From Paenirhodobacter hankyongi (GTDB taxonomy: Bacteria; Pseudomonadota; Alphaproteobacteria; Rhodobacterales; Rhodobacteraceae), in assembly GCF_003664585.1 (NCBI RefSeq), contig NZ_RCHI01000015.1:1-64000 (forward strand): a DNA stretch of 64,000 bases, in the 5' to 3' direction. The translations under genes and the position numbers were made by a program. The notes beneath the pieces were generated by a model. It worked only from the letters and a program-made list of their open reading frames with translations, had not been told where the DNA came from and did no database searches. Numbering within the stretch: position 1 is the first letter of the stretch; each line of letters begins with the position of its first letter. Of this stretch, positions 43,644-54,541 are shown piece by piece.

Positions 43644-44582
43644 ATGGCAGGGCAGCGGGAGCGGATCAGCCTCTGGGCGGTGGAGGTGCTGGTGGCTCTG
43701 GCCGAGGAAGGGGCGATCACCGCCGCCGCGCGCCGGCTTGCGGTCTCGGCCTCGACCGTCAGCCAGCAGATCGCCGCGCTCGAGGCGGCGCTTGGCGCCG
43801 AGCTCGTCGACCGCAGCGCACGCCCCTTCGCCCTGACCCAGGCCGGCCGCGCCTTCCTGCCCCATGCCGAGGCGATGCTTGACGAGCTCGCCCGTGGGCG
43901 CGCCGGGGTGGGGTTGGCCGACCCGTCCGGGCTGCGCAGCTTTCGCCTCGGCATGATCGAGGATTTCGAGGCCGAGGTGACGCCGCTTTTGCTGGCCGGC
44001 ATGGGGGCCGAGCTCACCTCCTGCCGCTTCCTGCTCGAGACCGGACCGAGCCACCGGCTGGCGGCGCAGCTCGAGGCGCGCGCGCTCGACATGACCGTTG
44101 CGGCCGAGATCGATGGCAGCCGCGAGGGGCTGACGGTGCTGCCGCTCCTGACCGAACCCTTCGTCGCGGTCTGGCCCGAGGGGCATGTGGGCGCGACATT
44201 GCCTTTCCTGCACTACAGCCCGCGCACGCTGATGGGCCGCCAGATCGCCGCCCATCTTGCGCGCGAGGACGCGGCCCCGACGCATCGCTTCGAAATCGAC
44301 AGCTACCCCGCCATCCTCGCGATGGTGGCGGCGGGGCAGGGCTGGTCGATCCTGACCCCCTCGGGCGTGCACCACGGCGCACGGGCGGGAGTGACGCTTG
44401 CGCCGCTGCCGGTCGCCCCGCTCGCACGCAAGATCGTGCTGAGCGCACGGGCCGGCACGATGGCGGACCTGCCGGCGCGGGTGGCGGGCCGGCTGCGCGG
44501 CTTGCTCGCCGCCCGCATTGTTGCCCCGGCACTGGCCGAGGCGCCCTGGCTTGAGGGCGCGCTGCGGGTCGAGGGGCTCTGA
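43644..44582 (+). CDS. LysR family transcriptional regulator
   Basis: 312 residues. The N-terminal winged HTH (ITAAARRLAVSASTVSQQIAALEAALGAELVDRSARPFALTQAG) starts near residue 24, and the substrate-binding regulatory domain fills the rest. GGAGG lies 7 bases before the ATG. Divergent from the aminotransferase, with a shared inverted repeat between, so it most likely regulates that gene and itself. The effector is probably the amine donor or product, by inference. Confidence 0.88.
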   Translation: MAGQRERISLWAVEVLVALAEEGAITAAARRLAVSASTVSQQIAALEAALGAELVDRSARPFALTQAGRAFLPHAEAMLDELARGRAGVGLADPSGLRSFRLGMIEDFEAEVTPLLLAGMGAELTSCRFLLETGPSHRLAAQLEARALDMTVAAEIDGSREGLTVLPLLTEPFVAVWPEGHVGATLPFLHYSPRTLMGRQIAAHLAREDAAPTHRFEIDSYPAILAMVAAGQGWSILTPSGVHHGARAGVTLAPLPVAPLARKIVLSARAGTMADLPARVAGRLRGLLAARIVAPALAEAPWLEGALRVEGL

Positions 44583-44712
44583 ACACGGAGGCCGTGCAGG
44601 GGAAACCGGAGCAGGGGGGTGTGCGCCCATGGCGCTCACCTGCGGGATACTGGGAGCAAATGGACGCGGAATGGAGCGGGAGATCCGGCAGGAACCCGCG
44701 CGGGCGGCGCTG

Positions 44713-44783
44713 TTTTCTCCTTGCCAGAAATACCTCGGGGGTGAATTTTGCCGAATGGCAAAAGAGGGGGCAGCGCCCCCTCC
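44713..44783 (+). repeat. Dispersed two-hairpin intergenic element, copy 4
   Basis: Core AGAAATACCTCGGGGGTGA, then hairpin TTTTGCC/GGCAAAA (different sequence from copies 3 and 5 but fully paired), then GGGGGC/GCCCCC. It lies 3' of the LysR gene in its sense direction, facing pyrG. The remaining 130 bp before it hold no gene I can support. Confidence 0.85.
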
Positions 44784-44828
44784 TTCGGGCGCCCCGTCAG
44801 GGGCGCAACCTGTGCTGTCTTGTGCCGC

Positions 44829-46472
<1,644 letters not shown>

Positions 46473-46474
46473 GG

Positions 46475-46539
46475 AAGCCCCCGTGATCAGCCAAAACCTG
46501 TTTCATATCCCGAAGCGATGCTCCGGGATCACGGGGCTT
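46475..46539 (-). promoter_or_regulatory. Structured 5' leader of pyrG
   Basis: On the minus strand AAGCCCCGTGATC (46539-46527) pairs with GATCACGGGGGCTT (46488-46475) through 13 bp with one bulged G. An inner hairpin CCCGGAGC/GCTTCGGG sits within. The outer stem's 3' arm contains the G-tract Shine-Dalgarno region and ends two bases before ATG. This resembles a translational or attenuation switch, mechanism unknown. Confidence 0.65.
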
Positions 46540-46645
46540 AATATCTACACGATTCGCGGCCTGCCCGCAACCGGACCGCAAGACATTGGGTAAACTGTGA
46601 CGCTTTGCCCCAAGACTGGTGTCAGGGGCGAAGGCCGCGGCCCGC

Positions 46646-47002
46646 TCAGTTGGCGGGCGGCGGCGTCACCGGCGCGTCGGTCGCGGCCGGAGGCAGCTCG
46701 ATCGGCGGCGCGGCCGGGGTGGCGGGCGCGGTGGTCGCGGGCGCCGGGGTGGTGAGCTGGTCGACGACCGAGGCGTCCGAGGCCGCACGTGCGGCCAGGA
46801 TGGTCAGCGTGACCGAGGTGATGATGAAGCCCGCCGCGAAGATCCAGGTCAGCCGGGTCAGCGCGTTCGCCGCCTGCCGGCCGGTCATCACGCCGCCGGT
46901 GCTCCCCATGCCGAGCCCGCCGCCTTCGGAGCGCTGCAGAAGCACGACGCCGATCAGGAGCAGCGCAAGGATCAGGTGGATGGAGAGGACGACGTTTTCC
47001 AT
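46646..47002 (-). CDS. secG: Protein translocase subunit SecG
   Basis: 118 residues with two TM helices (VVLSIHLILALLLIGVVLLQ and LTRLTWIFAAGFIITSVTLTIL) flanking the conserved RSEGGGLGMGSTGG loop. It stimulates SecYE protein export. The tail is a Pro/Ala/Thr-rich extension of about 35 residues, common in alphaproteobacteria. ATG 47002 gives the family N-terminus. Divergent from purA across 199 bp. Confidence 0.92.
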   Translation of the reverse strand: MENVVLSIHLILALLLIGVVLLQRSEGGGLGMGSTGGVMTGRQAANALTRLTWIFAAGFIITSVTLTILAARAASDASVVDQLTTPAPATTAPATPAAPPIELPPAATDAPVTPPPAN

Positions 47003-47201
47003 GAGGGGTGCGGGGCCTTCTTTCAACCGACGCGCCTATCTAGGCGTATGAGGGCCGCCGCGCAAGCCGTTTCCCGGCGAAACCGCGACCGTCCGTCGCT
47101 GCCGTGCCGCAAACTTGACCGGACAGCCCGAAAAACGGTTTCCCCCCGGGGCCACGCCCGCTATATGTCACGCGGTTTTCACAACCCTGCAGGAGTGGGA
47201 T

Positions 47202-48500
47202 ATGGCCAACGTCGTGGTTGTCGGAGCCCAATGGGGCGACGAGGGCAAGGGCAAGATCGTCGACTGGCTGAGCGAGCGCGCCGACGTCATCGCGCGGTTC
47301 CAGGGCGGTCACAACGCGGGCCACACGCTGGTCGTGAACGGTGTCGTCTACAAGCTGAACGCGCTGCCCTCGGGCGTGGTGCGCGGCGGCAAGCTCAGCG
47401 TGATCGGCAACGGTGTCGTGCTCGATCCGTGGCACCTGCTGAACGAGATCAAGAAGATCGGTGAACAGGGGGTCGAGATCACCCCCGACAACCTGATGGT
47501 GGCCGAGAACACCCCGCTCATCATGCCGTTCCACGGCGAGCTCGACCGCGCCCGCGAGGCGCAGGCGGCGGGCTCGAACGCGAAGATCGGCACCACCGGC
47601 CGCGGCATCGGCCCGTGCTATGAAGACAAGGTGGGCCGTCGCGTGATCCGCGTCGCCGACCTCGCCGATCCGGCGACGCTCGAGCAGCGCGTCGACCGCG
47701 CGCTTGTCCACCACAACGCGCTGCGCGCCGGTCTCGGCCTCGGGCCGATCGACCGTGCCGCGCTGCTGAAGGAGCTGAACGCGATCTCGGCGGCGGTGCT
47801 GCAATACGCCAAGCCCGTCTGGAAGGTGATGAACGAGATGCGCCGCGCCGGCAAACGCATCCTCTTCGAGGGCGCGCAGGGCTCGCTTCTCGACATCGAC
47901 TTCGGCACCTATCCCTATGTGACCTCGTCGAACGTGATCGCCGGGCAGGCGGCGACGGGTGTCGGCCTCGGGCCGAATGCGATCGACTTCGTGCTCGGCA
48001 TCGTCAAGGCCTACACCACCCGCGTCGGCGCCGGCCCGTTCCCGACCGAGCTGCTCGACGCCGACGGCGACCGTCTGGGCGAGCGTGGCCGCGAGTTCGG
48101 CACGGTCACCGGGCGCAAGCGTCGCTGCGGCTGGTTCGATGCGGCCCTGGTGCGCCAGACCTGCGCGATCTCGGGCATCAACGGCATCGCGCTGACCAAG
48201 CTCGACGTGCTCGACGGCTTCGACACGATCAAGATCTGCACCGGCTATTCGCTTGACGGCGAGGTGCTCGATTATCTTCCGACCGCGGCCGAGGCGCAGG
48301 CGCGCTGCACGCCGATCTATGAAGAGGTCGAGGGCTGGAAGGAATCGACCGAGGGGGCGCGGTCGTGGAACGACCTGCCCGGCGCCGCGGTGAAATACGT
48401 GCGCCGGATCGAGGAGCTGATCCAGTGCCCGGTCGCGATGCTCTCGACGAGCCCCGAGCGCGACGACACGATCCTCGTCACCGACCCCTTCGCGGACTGA
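47202..48500 (+). CDS. purA: Adenylosuccinate synthetase
   Basis: 432-residue GTP-dependent enzyme joining aspartate to IMP in AMP synthesis. The N-terminal P-loop [18 protein letters not shown] and the [14 protein letters not shown] substrate loop are intact, as is the [14 protein letters not shown] region. AGGAGT precedes the ATG. A DUF2842 gene starts two bases after the stop and is co-transcribed. Confidence 0.97.
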   Translation: MANVVVVGAQWGDEGKGKIVDWLSERADVIARFQGGHNAGHTLVVNGVVYKLNALPSGVVRGGKLSVIGNGVVLDPWHLLNEIKKIGEQGVEITPDNLMVAENTPLIMPFHGELDRAREAQAAGSNAKIGTTGRGIGPCYEDKVGRRVIRVADLADPATLEQRVDRALVHHNALRAGLGLGPIDRAALLKELNAISAAVLQYAKPVWKVMNEMRRAGKRILFEGAQGSLLDIDFGTYPYVTSSNVIAGQAATGVGLGPNAIDFVLGIVKAYTTRVGAGPFPTELLDADGDRLGERGREFGTVTGRKRRCGWFDAALVRQTCAISGINGIALTKLDVLDGFDTIKICTGYSLDGEVLDYLPTAAEAQARCTPIYEEVEGWKESTEGARSWNDLPGAAVKYVRRIEELIQCPVAMLSTSPERDDTILVTDPFAD

Positions 48501-48501
48501 G

Positions 48502-48738
48502 ATGGCGCTCGGCTACAAGACCCGCAAGCGGCTGGCGCTGCTTGCGCTTCTGGTCGGGCTGCCGGCCTATATCATCGTCGCGGTGAGCGTGGTGAACATG
48601 GCCGAGGCCCGCTGGGGGATGATGCCCTGGTGGGGATCGCTCGCGGTCTATGTCGGGCTCGGCGTCCTCTGGGCGCTGCCGCTGAAGCCGGTCTTCACCG
48701 GCGTGGGCCAGCCCGACCCGGACGCCAAACGCGACTGA
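48502..48738 (+). CDS. DUF2842 membrane protein
   Basis: 78 residues with two TM helices (ALLALLVGLPAYIIVAVSVV and SLAVYVGLGVLWALPLKPVF). The family is short, alphaproteobacterial and of unknown function. Start overlaps the region right after purA's stop (one base gap), so it is translated from the same message. The C-terminus GVGQPDPDA is typical of the family. Confidence 0.85.
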   Translation: MALGYKTRKRLALLALLVGLPAYIIVAVSVVNMAEARWGMMPWWGSLAVYVGLGVLWALPLKPVFTGVGQPDPDAKRD

Positions 48739-48743
48739 AACGC

Positions 48744-48772
48744 AAAACGGAGGGGCTTGCCCCTCCGTTTTT
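48744..48772. terminator. Convergent terminator after the purA operon
   Basis: AAAACGGAGGGG (48744-48755) pairs with CCCCTCCGTTTT (48760-48771), then TTCTG. A and T tracts on both sides serve both convergent genes. Confidence 0.9.
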
Positions 48773-48791
48773 CTGTCATCGGTGCCTGAGC

Positions 48792-51245
48792 TCAGGCGCG
48801 CTTTTCGAAATATTGCGACTGTTCGGTGATCGCGTATTGGCCGCGCTTCACCTTGGCGATCTTGCCCTGGCGCAGCAGCTGGCCGAAGCTGCGCAGCCGG
48901 TCCTCGCGGCTGAAGCTGCCCTCGCCGATCGCGGTCACCTTGCTCATGATCTGCGGCGGCGAGAAATGCGGCCGGCCCTCGACCTGCGCGGTATAGGCGG
49001 CGGCGGCCTCGAGCAGATCCGACAGGCCCTGCGTGCCGCGCGCCTGCGCGAAGTCGGCAAAGCTTTCGGCGCCGCCCTGCGGGGCGACGACGTCCTCGGC
49101 CAGAAGCTGCGCGGTGCTGACCCGGCGCGGGCGCACCGGCATCGCCGGCTGCACCGCGGGCGCCGTCTGGATCTGGTCGACGCGCTGCTCGGAAACCAGC
49201 ACGAGCGGCGCCTGGCGCGGCTCGACCGGCTCGGGGCGGGCGCTCGCCACGCCGTGCAGCACCGGGCGGCGCGGCCGCACGGCATGGGTCAGGTCGTCGC
49301 GATAGGGGCGGGTCTCGTCTGCCGCCTCTTCCTTGCGGCCACCGCGCGCCAGCCGTTCGGCCACCGTCGCCGCGACCGCCGCCTTGAGGTGCGCGATCGC
49401 GGAAAGACGGCGGCGATTCTCGTGCCCCGAAAGCTGGGCGTCGGCCTCTTCCATCAGCCGTGTCACGTCGTCCTCATGCGAGGCGGCGGCAGGCGTCTGA
49501 GCGATCCGGCGCGGGATGACGGGGGCGGCGGGCTCCACCACGGCAGCTTCGGTGGCCTCGAGGGCCTCGTCCGGCAGCATCGCGGCGATCTGCGCGGCCA
49601 TCTCCTCGGGTTCGATCCCGGCAGGCGCCTCGGCCTCGGGTGCGAGGGCAACCTCCGGCAGCGGCGCCTCTTCGGGCGCCGGCGCGGTCTCGCCGAGATG
49701 GGCGGCAAGGGCCGCAGCGATCGTGTCCTCGGCCATCTCCTCGGGGGCGAGGGTCTCGGCCGCGCGCGTGTCGAGGGCGGGGGCCTCGGCGGGCTCCTCG
49801 CTCAGCGCTTCGAACGCCTCGGGGAAATCCCAGTCCTCCGCCGCGGCGGCCAGCGCCGCATCGGTATCGGCGCCGGTCAGCGCTTCGCCCTCATCCTCGT
49901 CGAAATCTTCCTCGAGCGCGGCAAGCTCGGCCATCAGCTCGGCTTCCTGCTCGGGGGTGAGCGCCGGGCCGTCGTCTGCAGCCGGCACGGTTTCGGCGGC
50001 AAGACGCGCCGCGACCAGGGCCGCGACATCCTCCTCCGTGGGCGCCGCATCGGCAGAAACTGCCTCGACCTCCGGCGCCGCAGGCGGCATCTCGGCGGGC
50101 GCCGCGGCGACCGGCGCGGGCTCGATCCGGCGCACCTTGATGACCCGGGCGCGCAGCGGCGGGCGCGGCGCCTCGACCTCGGGGGCGGCGACTTCCTCGG
50201 CGGCCGCGGTCATCTCGGGCTCTTCGGTTGCATGACGCGCCGCGCGTCGGGCGGCATGGCGTTCGGACAAGCCCGGCGGCGACACGGCTTCGGACGACTG
50301 CGCCGCCGCGCTCGGCTCGGCCGGGGCCTCCGCCTCGGTTTCAGGCTGGCCGGCTTCGGGCAGTTCGACGCCCGCTTCCGGCAGGAACATGGCCGCGAAA
50401 TCCGCCTCTTCGACGAGGGGCTCCTCGACGACCGCCTCCTCGACGACGGTCTCCGCCGCGACGGGGGCTTCGATGGCGGGTTCCGGCTCTGCGGGTTCCT
50501 CGACCGGGGCTTCGGCCGCGGGCGCGATCTCTTCGAGGTCGGAGGCGAGGGGCTCCTCGAACGCGGCGGGGGCCTCGGCGATCGGTTCCTCGGCGACCGT
50601 CTCCTCGGCAATTTCGGCCACCGGCTCGGCCTCGGGCATCGACTCGCTCACCGCGACCGGTGCTTCGGCCGGCGCCTCAATCGCCTCCTCGATCGGCGCC
50701 ACGGCGGGCGTCGTGGCGGCCGCGGCCTTCGCCGTGGCCACGGCGGCCCGGATCCGCTGCAGTTTTGCCGCGACCGATTCGCTCACCGGGTCGGCGCTTT
50801 GCGGGACCACGAAGGGGACAGGCTCCGGCGCGACCGGGGCTTCGGGTTCGGAGCGGACCGGCTCGGGCGCCTCGGCTGCGGGGGCCGCGACCACCGGTTC
50901 CTCTGCCACGGGGGCGGAAACCTCGGACGAGGGCGCGGCGGTCGGCGCGGGTTCGGGGGCGCGGATCTCGGCGGGGGCAGGCGCGGTCTCCTCGGCCTGA
51001 CGCAGGATCACGCCGTTGCGCTGGATCTTCGCCTCGACGCGGCGCTGGATCTCGCGCTCGGCGATGCGGTGCAGCATCTCGGCGTCGGGCTGTGGTGGCT
51101 CGGCGCCGAAATAGCGGTCATCGGCGGCCAGATCCCGGAAATATTCCGCGATCGCCTTCATCGTGTTGAACGGCTCGTCGAACCCCTCCAGCGTGCAGGA
51201 GAAGGTGCCGTAGGAGACGGTCAGAATCTTGCTTGCACCAACCAT
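48792..51245 (-). CDS. Large acidic low-complexity protein of unknown function
   Basis: 817 residues. Residues 1-75 form a conserved-looking domain (ILTVSYGTFSCTLEGFDEP, MKAIAEYFRDLAADDRYFG). About residues 80-640 are Ala/Glu/Pro/Val-rich and probably disordered, with net negative charge. The last about 60 residues are again folded-looking (EDRLRSFGQLLRQGKIAKVKRGQYAITEQSQYF). There is no signal peptide or TM segment. Similar proteins occur in Rhodobacterales, to my memory without a proven role. A scaffold or DNA/cell-cycle protein is possible but unsupported. Confidence 0.75.
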   Translation of the reverse strand: MVGASKILTVSYGTFSCTLEGFDEPFNTMKAIAEYFRDLAADDRYFGAEPPQPDAEMLHRIAEREIQRRVEAKIQRNGVILRQAEETAPAPAEIRAPEPAPTAAPSSEVSAPVAEEPVVAAPAAEAPEPVRSEPEAPVAPEPVPFVVPQSADPVSESVAAKLQRIRAAVATAKAAAATTPAVAPIEEAIEAPAEAPVAVSESMPEAEPVAEIAEETVAEEPIAEAPAAFEEPLASDLEEIAPAAEAPVEEPAEPEPAIEAPVAAETVVEEAVVEEPLVEEADFAAMFLPEAGVELPEAGQPETEAEAPAEPSAAAQSSEAVSPPGLSERHAARRAARHATEEPEMTAAAEEVAAPEVEAPRPPLRARVIKVRRIEPAPVAAAPAEMPPAAPEVEAVSADAAPTEEDVAALVAARLAAETVPAADDGPALTPEQEAELMAELAALEEDFDEDEGEALTGADTDAALAAAAEDWDFPEAFEALSEEPAEAPALDTRAAETLAPEEMAEDTIAAALAAHLGETAPAPEEAPLPEVALAPEAEAPAGIEPEEMAAQIAAMLPDEALEATEAAVVEPAAPVIPRRIAQTPAAASHEDDVTRLMEEADAQLSGHENRRRLSAIAHLKAAVAATVAERLARGGRKEEAADETRPYRDDLTHAVRPRRPVLHGVASARPEPVEPRQAPLVLVSEQRVDQIQTAPAVQPAMPVRPRRVSTAQLLAEDVVAPQGGAESFADFAQARGTQGLSDLLEAAAAYTAQVEGRPHFSPPQIMSKVTAIGEGSFSREDRLRSFGQLLRQGKIAKVKRGQYAITEQSQYFEKRA

Positions 51246-51386
51246 GGAACGCTCGCTTTCTACTAGATCCGGTTCCGTCCACGATCCTGTTGAACTGGTG
51301 CTTTCCCGTGAACGGAAAAAGGCAAATGCAGGGAATTTTTCCGGTCGCGGTTGTGCTTTCCTGCCTTAATCGCCATCAATCATGGC

Positions 51387-52046
51387 ATGGAAAGACACAT
51401 TGTCCAGTATCGTGGCGGGGTGACCCTGCTTGGCGGTGGCGCGGTCGAGGCGGCGGATCTGCACGCCGCGCTGGCGCTGGCGCCGGCGCTTGTGGCGGCC
51501 GATGGCGGTGGTGACCGGGCGCTGGCCTTCGGGCTGATGCCCGAGGCGGTGATCGGCGACATGGACAGCCTGAGCCCGGCCGGTGCGGCGGCAATCGGTC
51601 CCGCGCGCCTGCACCGCATCGCCGAGCAGGACAGCACCGATTTCGGCAAATGCCTGACCCATGTCGGGGCGCGCTTCTTCATCGGGCTGGGCTTCACCGG
51701 GCTCAGGCTCGACCACACCCTTGCCGCGCTCAGCGATCTGGCGCAGCGGCCCGACCGCGCCGTGGTGCTGATCTCGGAAGACGAGCTGATCTTTCGCGCC
51801 CCGCCCGAGATCGCGCTCGACCTGCCGCTGGGGGAGCGGCTGTCGCTGTTCCCCTTCGGTCCGGCCTCGGGCACGGCAGAGGGGCTGCGCTGGCCGATCG
51901 AGGGGCTGAATTTCACCCCCGCCGGCCGCGTCGGCACCTCGAACGAGGTCAGCGGCCCGGTGCGGCTTTGCCTGGCGGGAGAGATGCTGGTGCTGCTGCC
52001 GAAGCGGCATCTGGCCGGCGTGCTTGCCGCGCTCGGGTTGCGGTGA
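51387..52046 (+). CDS. Thiamine pyrophosphokinase
   Basis: 219 residues converting thiamine to thiamine diphosphate. Catalytic-domain motifs ALVAADGGGDRAL, AVIGDMDSLSP and EQDSTDFGKCL are intact, followed by the thiamine-binding beta domain with SLFPFG. No clear ribosome-binding site precedes ATG 51387, so the start is the least certain part. It overlaps the convergent transporter gene by 98 bp. Confidence 0.9.
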   Translation: MERHIVQYRGGVTLLGGGAVEAADLHAALALAPALVAADGGGDRALAFGLMPEAVIGDMDSLSPAGAAAIGPARLHRIAEQDSTDFGKCLTHVGARFFIGLGFTGLRLDHTLAALSDLAQRPDRAVVLISEDELIFRAPPEIALDLPLGERLSLFPFGPASGTAEGLRWPIEGLNFTPAGRVGTSNEVSGPVRLCLAGEMLVLLPKRHLAGVLAALGLR

Positions 52047-52926
52047 TGCGCTCGCGGTGGATGATGTAGAGCCCCGAGCCGGTGATGATCGCGACGCCGA
52101 TCCAGGTCAGCAGGTTCGGGAAGTCGCCGAACACCAGATAGCCGAAGAGCGTGGCGGTCAGCATCTCGAAATAATGCAGCGGCGCCAGCGTCGAGGAGGG
52201 CGCGAAGGACAGCGCATAGCTCATCGCCATGTGGCTGACCGTCGAGGCGATGCCGACGCAGGCGCACCACAGCCAGAAGATCCCCTCGGGTCGGCCGAAG
52301 CTCAGCTCGCTCAGCCCGCTGCTGCTGCCAAGCGCCAGCAGCGGCAGGCACAGCAGCGTGGCGAAGACCGCGGTGTGGAACTGCATCACAACCGGGTCGA
52401 CATCGCGCGACAGCGCCCGCGTCAGCAGGATGTAGAGCGCGAAGCTGACCGCGGTGCCGAGCGGAAAGAAGGCCACGGCGCCGAAATGGCTGAAGGACGG
52501 CTGGATCACGAAGAGCGCGCCGATGAAGCCCACGACCGAGGCCGCAAGGCGCCGCGGCCCGACCTCCTCATGCAGCACGAAGCGGCCGATGAACAGGATC
52601 ACGAAGGGCTCGACGAAGGCGATGGCCAGCGCATCGGCGATCGGCATCACCTGCACCGCGGCGACGAAGCAATAGGTCGCCGTCATCGAGACGAAGGCGC
52701 GCGCCACGCTCAGCGCGAGCACCCGCCCGCCGATCCGCAGCGGCAGCCGCAGCGCGACAACCAGCGGTGCCATCAGCAGCCCCTGCACGACATAGCGGCC
52801 AAGCGTGACGGTGCCCACCGGCACCGCCTGCGCGGCCAGTTTCGAGGCCACGTCGATCAGCGGCGCCAGCGCGCAGAAGGTGAGCATCAGGGCGATGCCG
52901 GGAAAGATGCGGTCCGGGCGTGTCAT
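51949..52926 (-). CDS. DMT superfamily transporter (EamA/RhaT type)
   Basis: 325 residues with ten TM segments in two EamA repeats (about 10-145 and 155-290). RhaT/EamA-like exporters and permeases handle amino acids, purines or other metabolites; the substrate is unknown. The final about 38 residues are Ala/Arg-rich and non-conserved looking, and are encoded in the 98-bp tail-to-tail overlap with the thiamine pyrophosphokinase gene. Transcribed alone. Confidence 0.87.
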   Translation of the reverse strand: MTRPDRIFPGIALMLTFCALAPLIDVASKLAAQAVPVGTVTLGRYVVQGLLMAPLVVALRLPLRIGGRVLALSVARAFVSMTATYCFVAAVQVMPIADALAIAFVEPFVILFIGRFVLHEEVGPRRLAASVVGFIGALFVIQPSFSHFGAVAFFPLGTAVSFALYILLTRALSRDVDPVVMQFHTAVFATLLCLPLLALGSSSGLSELSFGRPEGIFWLWCACVGIASTVSHMAMSYALSFAPSSTLAPLHYFEMLTATLFGYLVFGDFPNLLTWIGVAIITGSGLYIIHRERITATRARQARRPDAASAAAPASLPPGKAAPGR

Positions 52927-52992
52927 CCGGAACCGCTATCGCCCCGCGCGGGCGCCGTCCATCCTGAAAGTGACGACGCCCTGCCGGCGGGC

Positions 52993-53553
52993 TCAGCCGC
53001 GGCGGTCGCGCGCGATCTCGGCAAGGAGCCGCTCGCAGGCGGCGGCGGCGAAATCAAGGACGGCGCGGTCGGTGAAGCGGCCGTCGGTCATGCGCTGATG
53101 CACGCCGCCGATCACCACCTCGGGCGTCGCGACCGGGCGCGAGAGGGTCGAGGCAAAGGCCTCGCGCAGCTGGTATTGCGCCCGCACGCCGCCGGTCGAG
53201 GCCATCGAGCAGGTGACGATCAGCACCGGCTTGTCCTTCAGCGGCGAGGCGAAGGCCGGGCGCGAGGCCCAGTCGATGGCGTTCTTCAGCACGCCGGGAG
53301 TGCCGTGGTTGTATTCGGTCGAGACGACGATCAGCCCCTCGGCCGCCTCGATCGCGCCGCGCAGCGCCGCGACGGGGGCGGGGCGGGGCTCGATGTCGAG
53401 ATCCTGATTGTAGAGCGGCAGGGCGCCGATCGGGGCGATGGCGGTCTCGGCGCGCGGCGCGATCTCGGCAGCGATCGCCTCGAGCACGGCGGCGCAATAG
53501 GAGGCCTTGCGCAGGCTTCCGGGGATGCCCAGCAGGCGGAAGGGGGTGGTCAT
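52993..53553 (-). CDS. NADPH-dependent FMN reductase
   Basis: 186-residue flavodoxin-fold protein. The FMN phosphate loop is IPGSLRKASYCAAVL and the second loop STEYNHGTPGVLKNAIDWAS. It is related to azo/chromate and quinone reductases of the NADPH-dependent FMN reductase family. Divergent from an AraC regulator, which may control it, with a 9-bp inverted repeat between. Confidence 0.87.
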   Translation of the reverse strand: MTTPFRLLGIPGSLRKASYCAAVLEAIAAEIAPRAETAIAPIGALPLYNQDLDIEPRPAPVAALRGAIEAAEGLIVVSTEYNHGTPGVLKNAIDWASRPAFASPLKDKPVLIVTCSMASTGGVRAQYQLREAFASTLSRPVATPEVVIGGVHQRMTDGRFTDRAVLDFAAAACERLLAEIARDRRG

Positions 53554-53594
53554 GGTCGGTCCGGTCCTTGTCTTCGGCCGCCCGAAGCGGCCCT

Positions 53595-53629
53595 GCGGAT
53601 GGCTATATATCGAAAGATGTGCTATCCGC
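53595..53629. promoter_or_regulatory. Inverted repeat between FMN reductase and AraC genes
   Basis: GCGGATGGC (53595-53603) and GCTATCCGC (53621-53629) form a dyad with one mismatch and a 17-bp, AT-rich centre. It lies 42 bp from the reductase start. Candidate operator or promoter element shared by the divergent genes. Confidence 0.5.
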
Positions 53630-53665
53630 TTTCGTGAAGCAGCCAAATGCTGCGGAGGAACGGCC

Positions 53666-54478
53666 ATGCTGCCCGAAGACGCCCCCACGCCGAACCCGGT
53701 CCTTGCGCTGTCGCGCGACCATGCCCGGGGCGCCCGTGTCGGGCGCCATGCGCATACCTGCGCGCAGCTGATCTTCCTGCTGACCGGGGCGATGCGGATC
53801 GTGCTTGATGACCGGGTGTTCTCGGTGCCGCCGGGGCAGGCGGCCTTCCTGCCGCATGGCGTGCCGCATGCCGCCGATTACACCGAGCGCAGCGCGGTGC
53901 GCATGGCCTATCTCGACCCCGCGGCCTTTCCCGATCTGCCGCGCGAGACCGCGGTGCTGCCACTTGGCGGGCTGCTGCGCGAACTGGTGTTGCGCGCGAT
54001 CGCGCTCGACCCCATGGCGCGCTGGAGCCCGGCCGAGATGCGCGCGATGCAGGTTCTGGCCGACGAGATCTGCCGTGCGCGCGATCGGGCACCCGGCCTC
54101 GCGCTTGGTCGCGACGCGCGGCTGCGGCGGGTGACCGAGGCGCTCGTCGCCGATCCCTCTGACCGGCGCAGCCTGCCGGACTGGGCGGCGACCGCTTCGG
54201 TGGCCGAGCGCACGCTGGCGCGGCTGTTCCTGCGCGAGACCGGGCTCTCCTTCGCGCGCTGGCGCACCCGGCTGCAGATCGCCCGCGCGGTCGAGGCGCT
54301 GGCCGCTGGCCGCCCGGTGACGCAGATTGCCTATGATCTCGGCTATGCCAGCCCCTCGGCCTTCACCGCGATGTTCACCCGCGAGACCGGGCATCCGCCG
54401 CATCTGAGCCGCGCCACGCTGCCCGGTGCCGAAGATGGCCGCCCGTCTTTCTCCTTGCCCGAAATACCTCGGGGGTGA
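53666..54478 (+). CDS. AraC family regulator with cupin sensor
   Basis: 270 residues. An N-terminal cupin-like sensor (HAHTCAQLIFLLTGAMRIVLDDRVFSVPPGQAAFLPHGVPHA) precedes the AraC double HTH at about residues 165-260 (LGYASPSAFTAMFTRETGHPP). GAGGAA precedes the ATG. The last residues FSLPEIPRG and the stop are encoded by a dispersed repeat element, so the insertion or presence of that element set the C-terminus. Likely regulator of the divergent FMN reductase. Confidence 0.87.
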   Translation: MLPEDAPTPNPVLALSRDHARGARVGRHAHTCAQLIFLLTGAMRIVLDDRVFSVPPGQAAFLPHGVPHAADYTERSAVRMAYLDPAAFPDLPRETAVLPLGGLLRELVLRAIALDPMARWSPAEMRAMQVLADEICRARDRAPGLALGRDARLRRVTEALVADPSDRRSLPDWAATASVAERTLARLFLRETGLSFARWRTRLQIARAVEALAAGRPVTQIAYDLGYASPSAFTAMFTRETGHPPHLSRATLPGAEDGRPSFSLPEIPRG

Positions 54479-54512
54479 GGCCCGTCAGGGCCGAGGGGGC
54501 AGCGCCCCCTTT
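54447..54512 (+). repeat. Dispersed two-hairpin intergenic element, copy 5
   Basis: TTTCTCCTTGCCCGAAATAC core, CTCGGGGGTGA, hairpin GGCCC/GGGCC, hairpin GGGGGC/GCCCCC then TTTT. It begins within the 3' end of the AraC gene, whose TGA it supplies. Confidence 0.85.
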
Positions 54513-54541
54513 TGGCCCGAGGGATCGGTGCCCGGCCGGGG

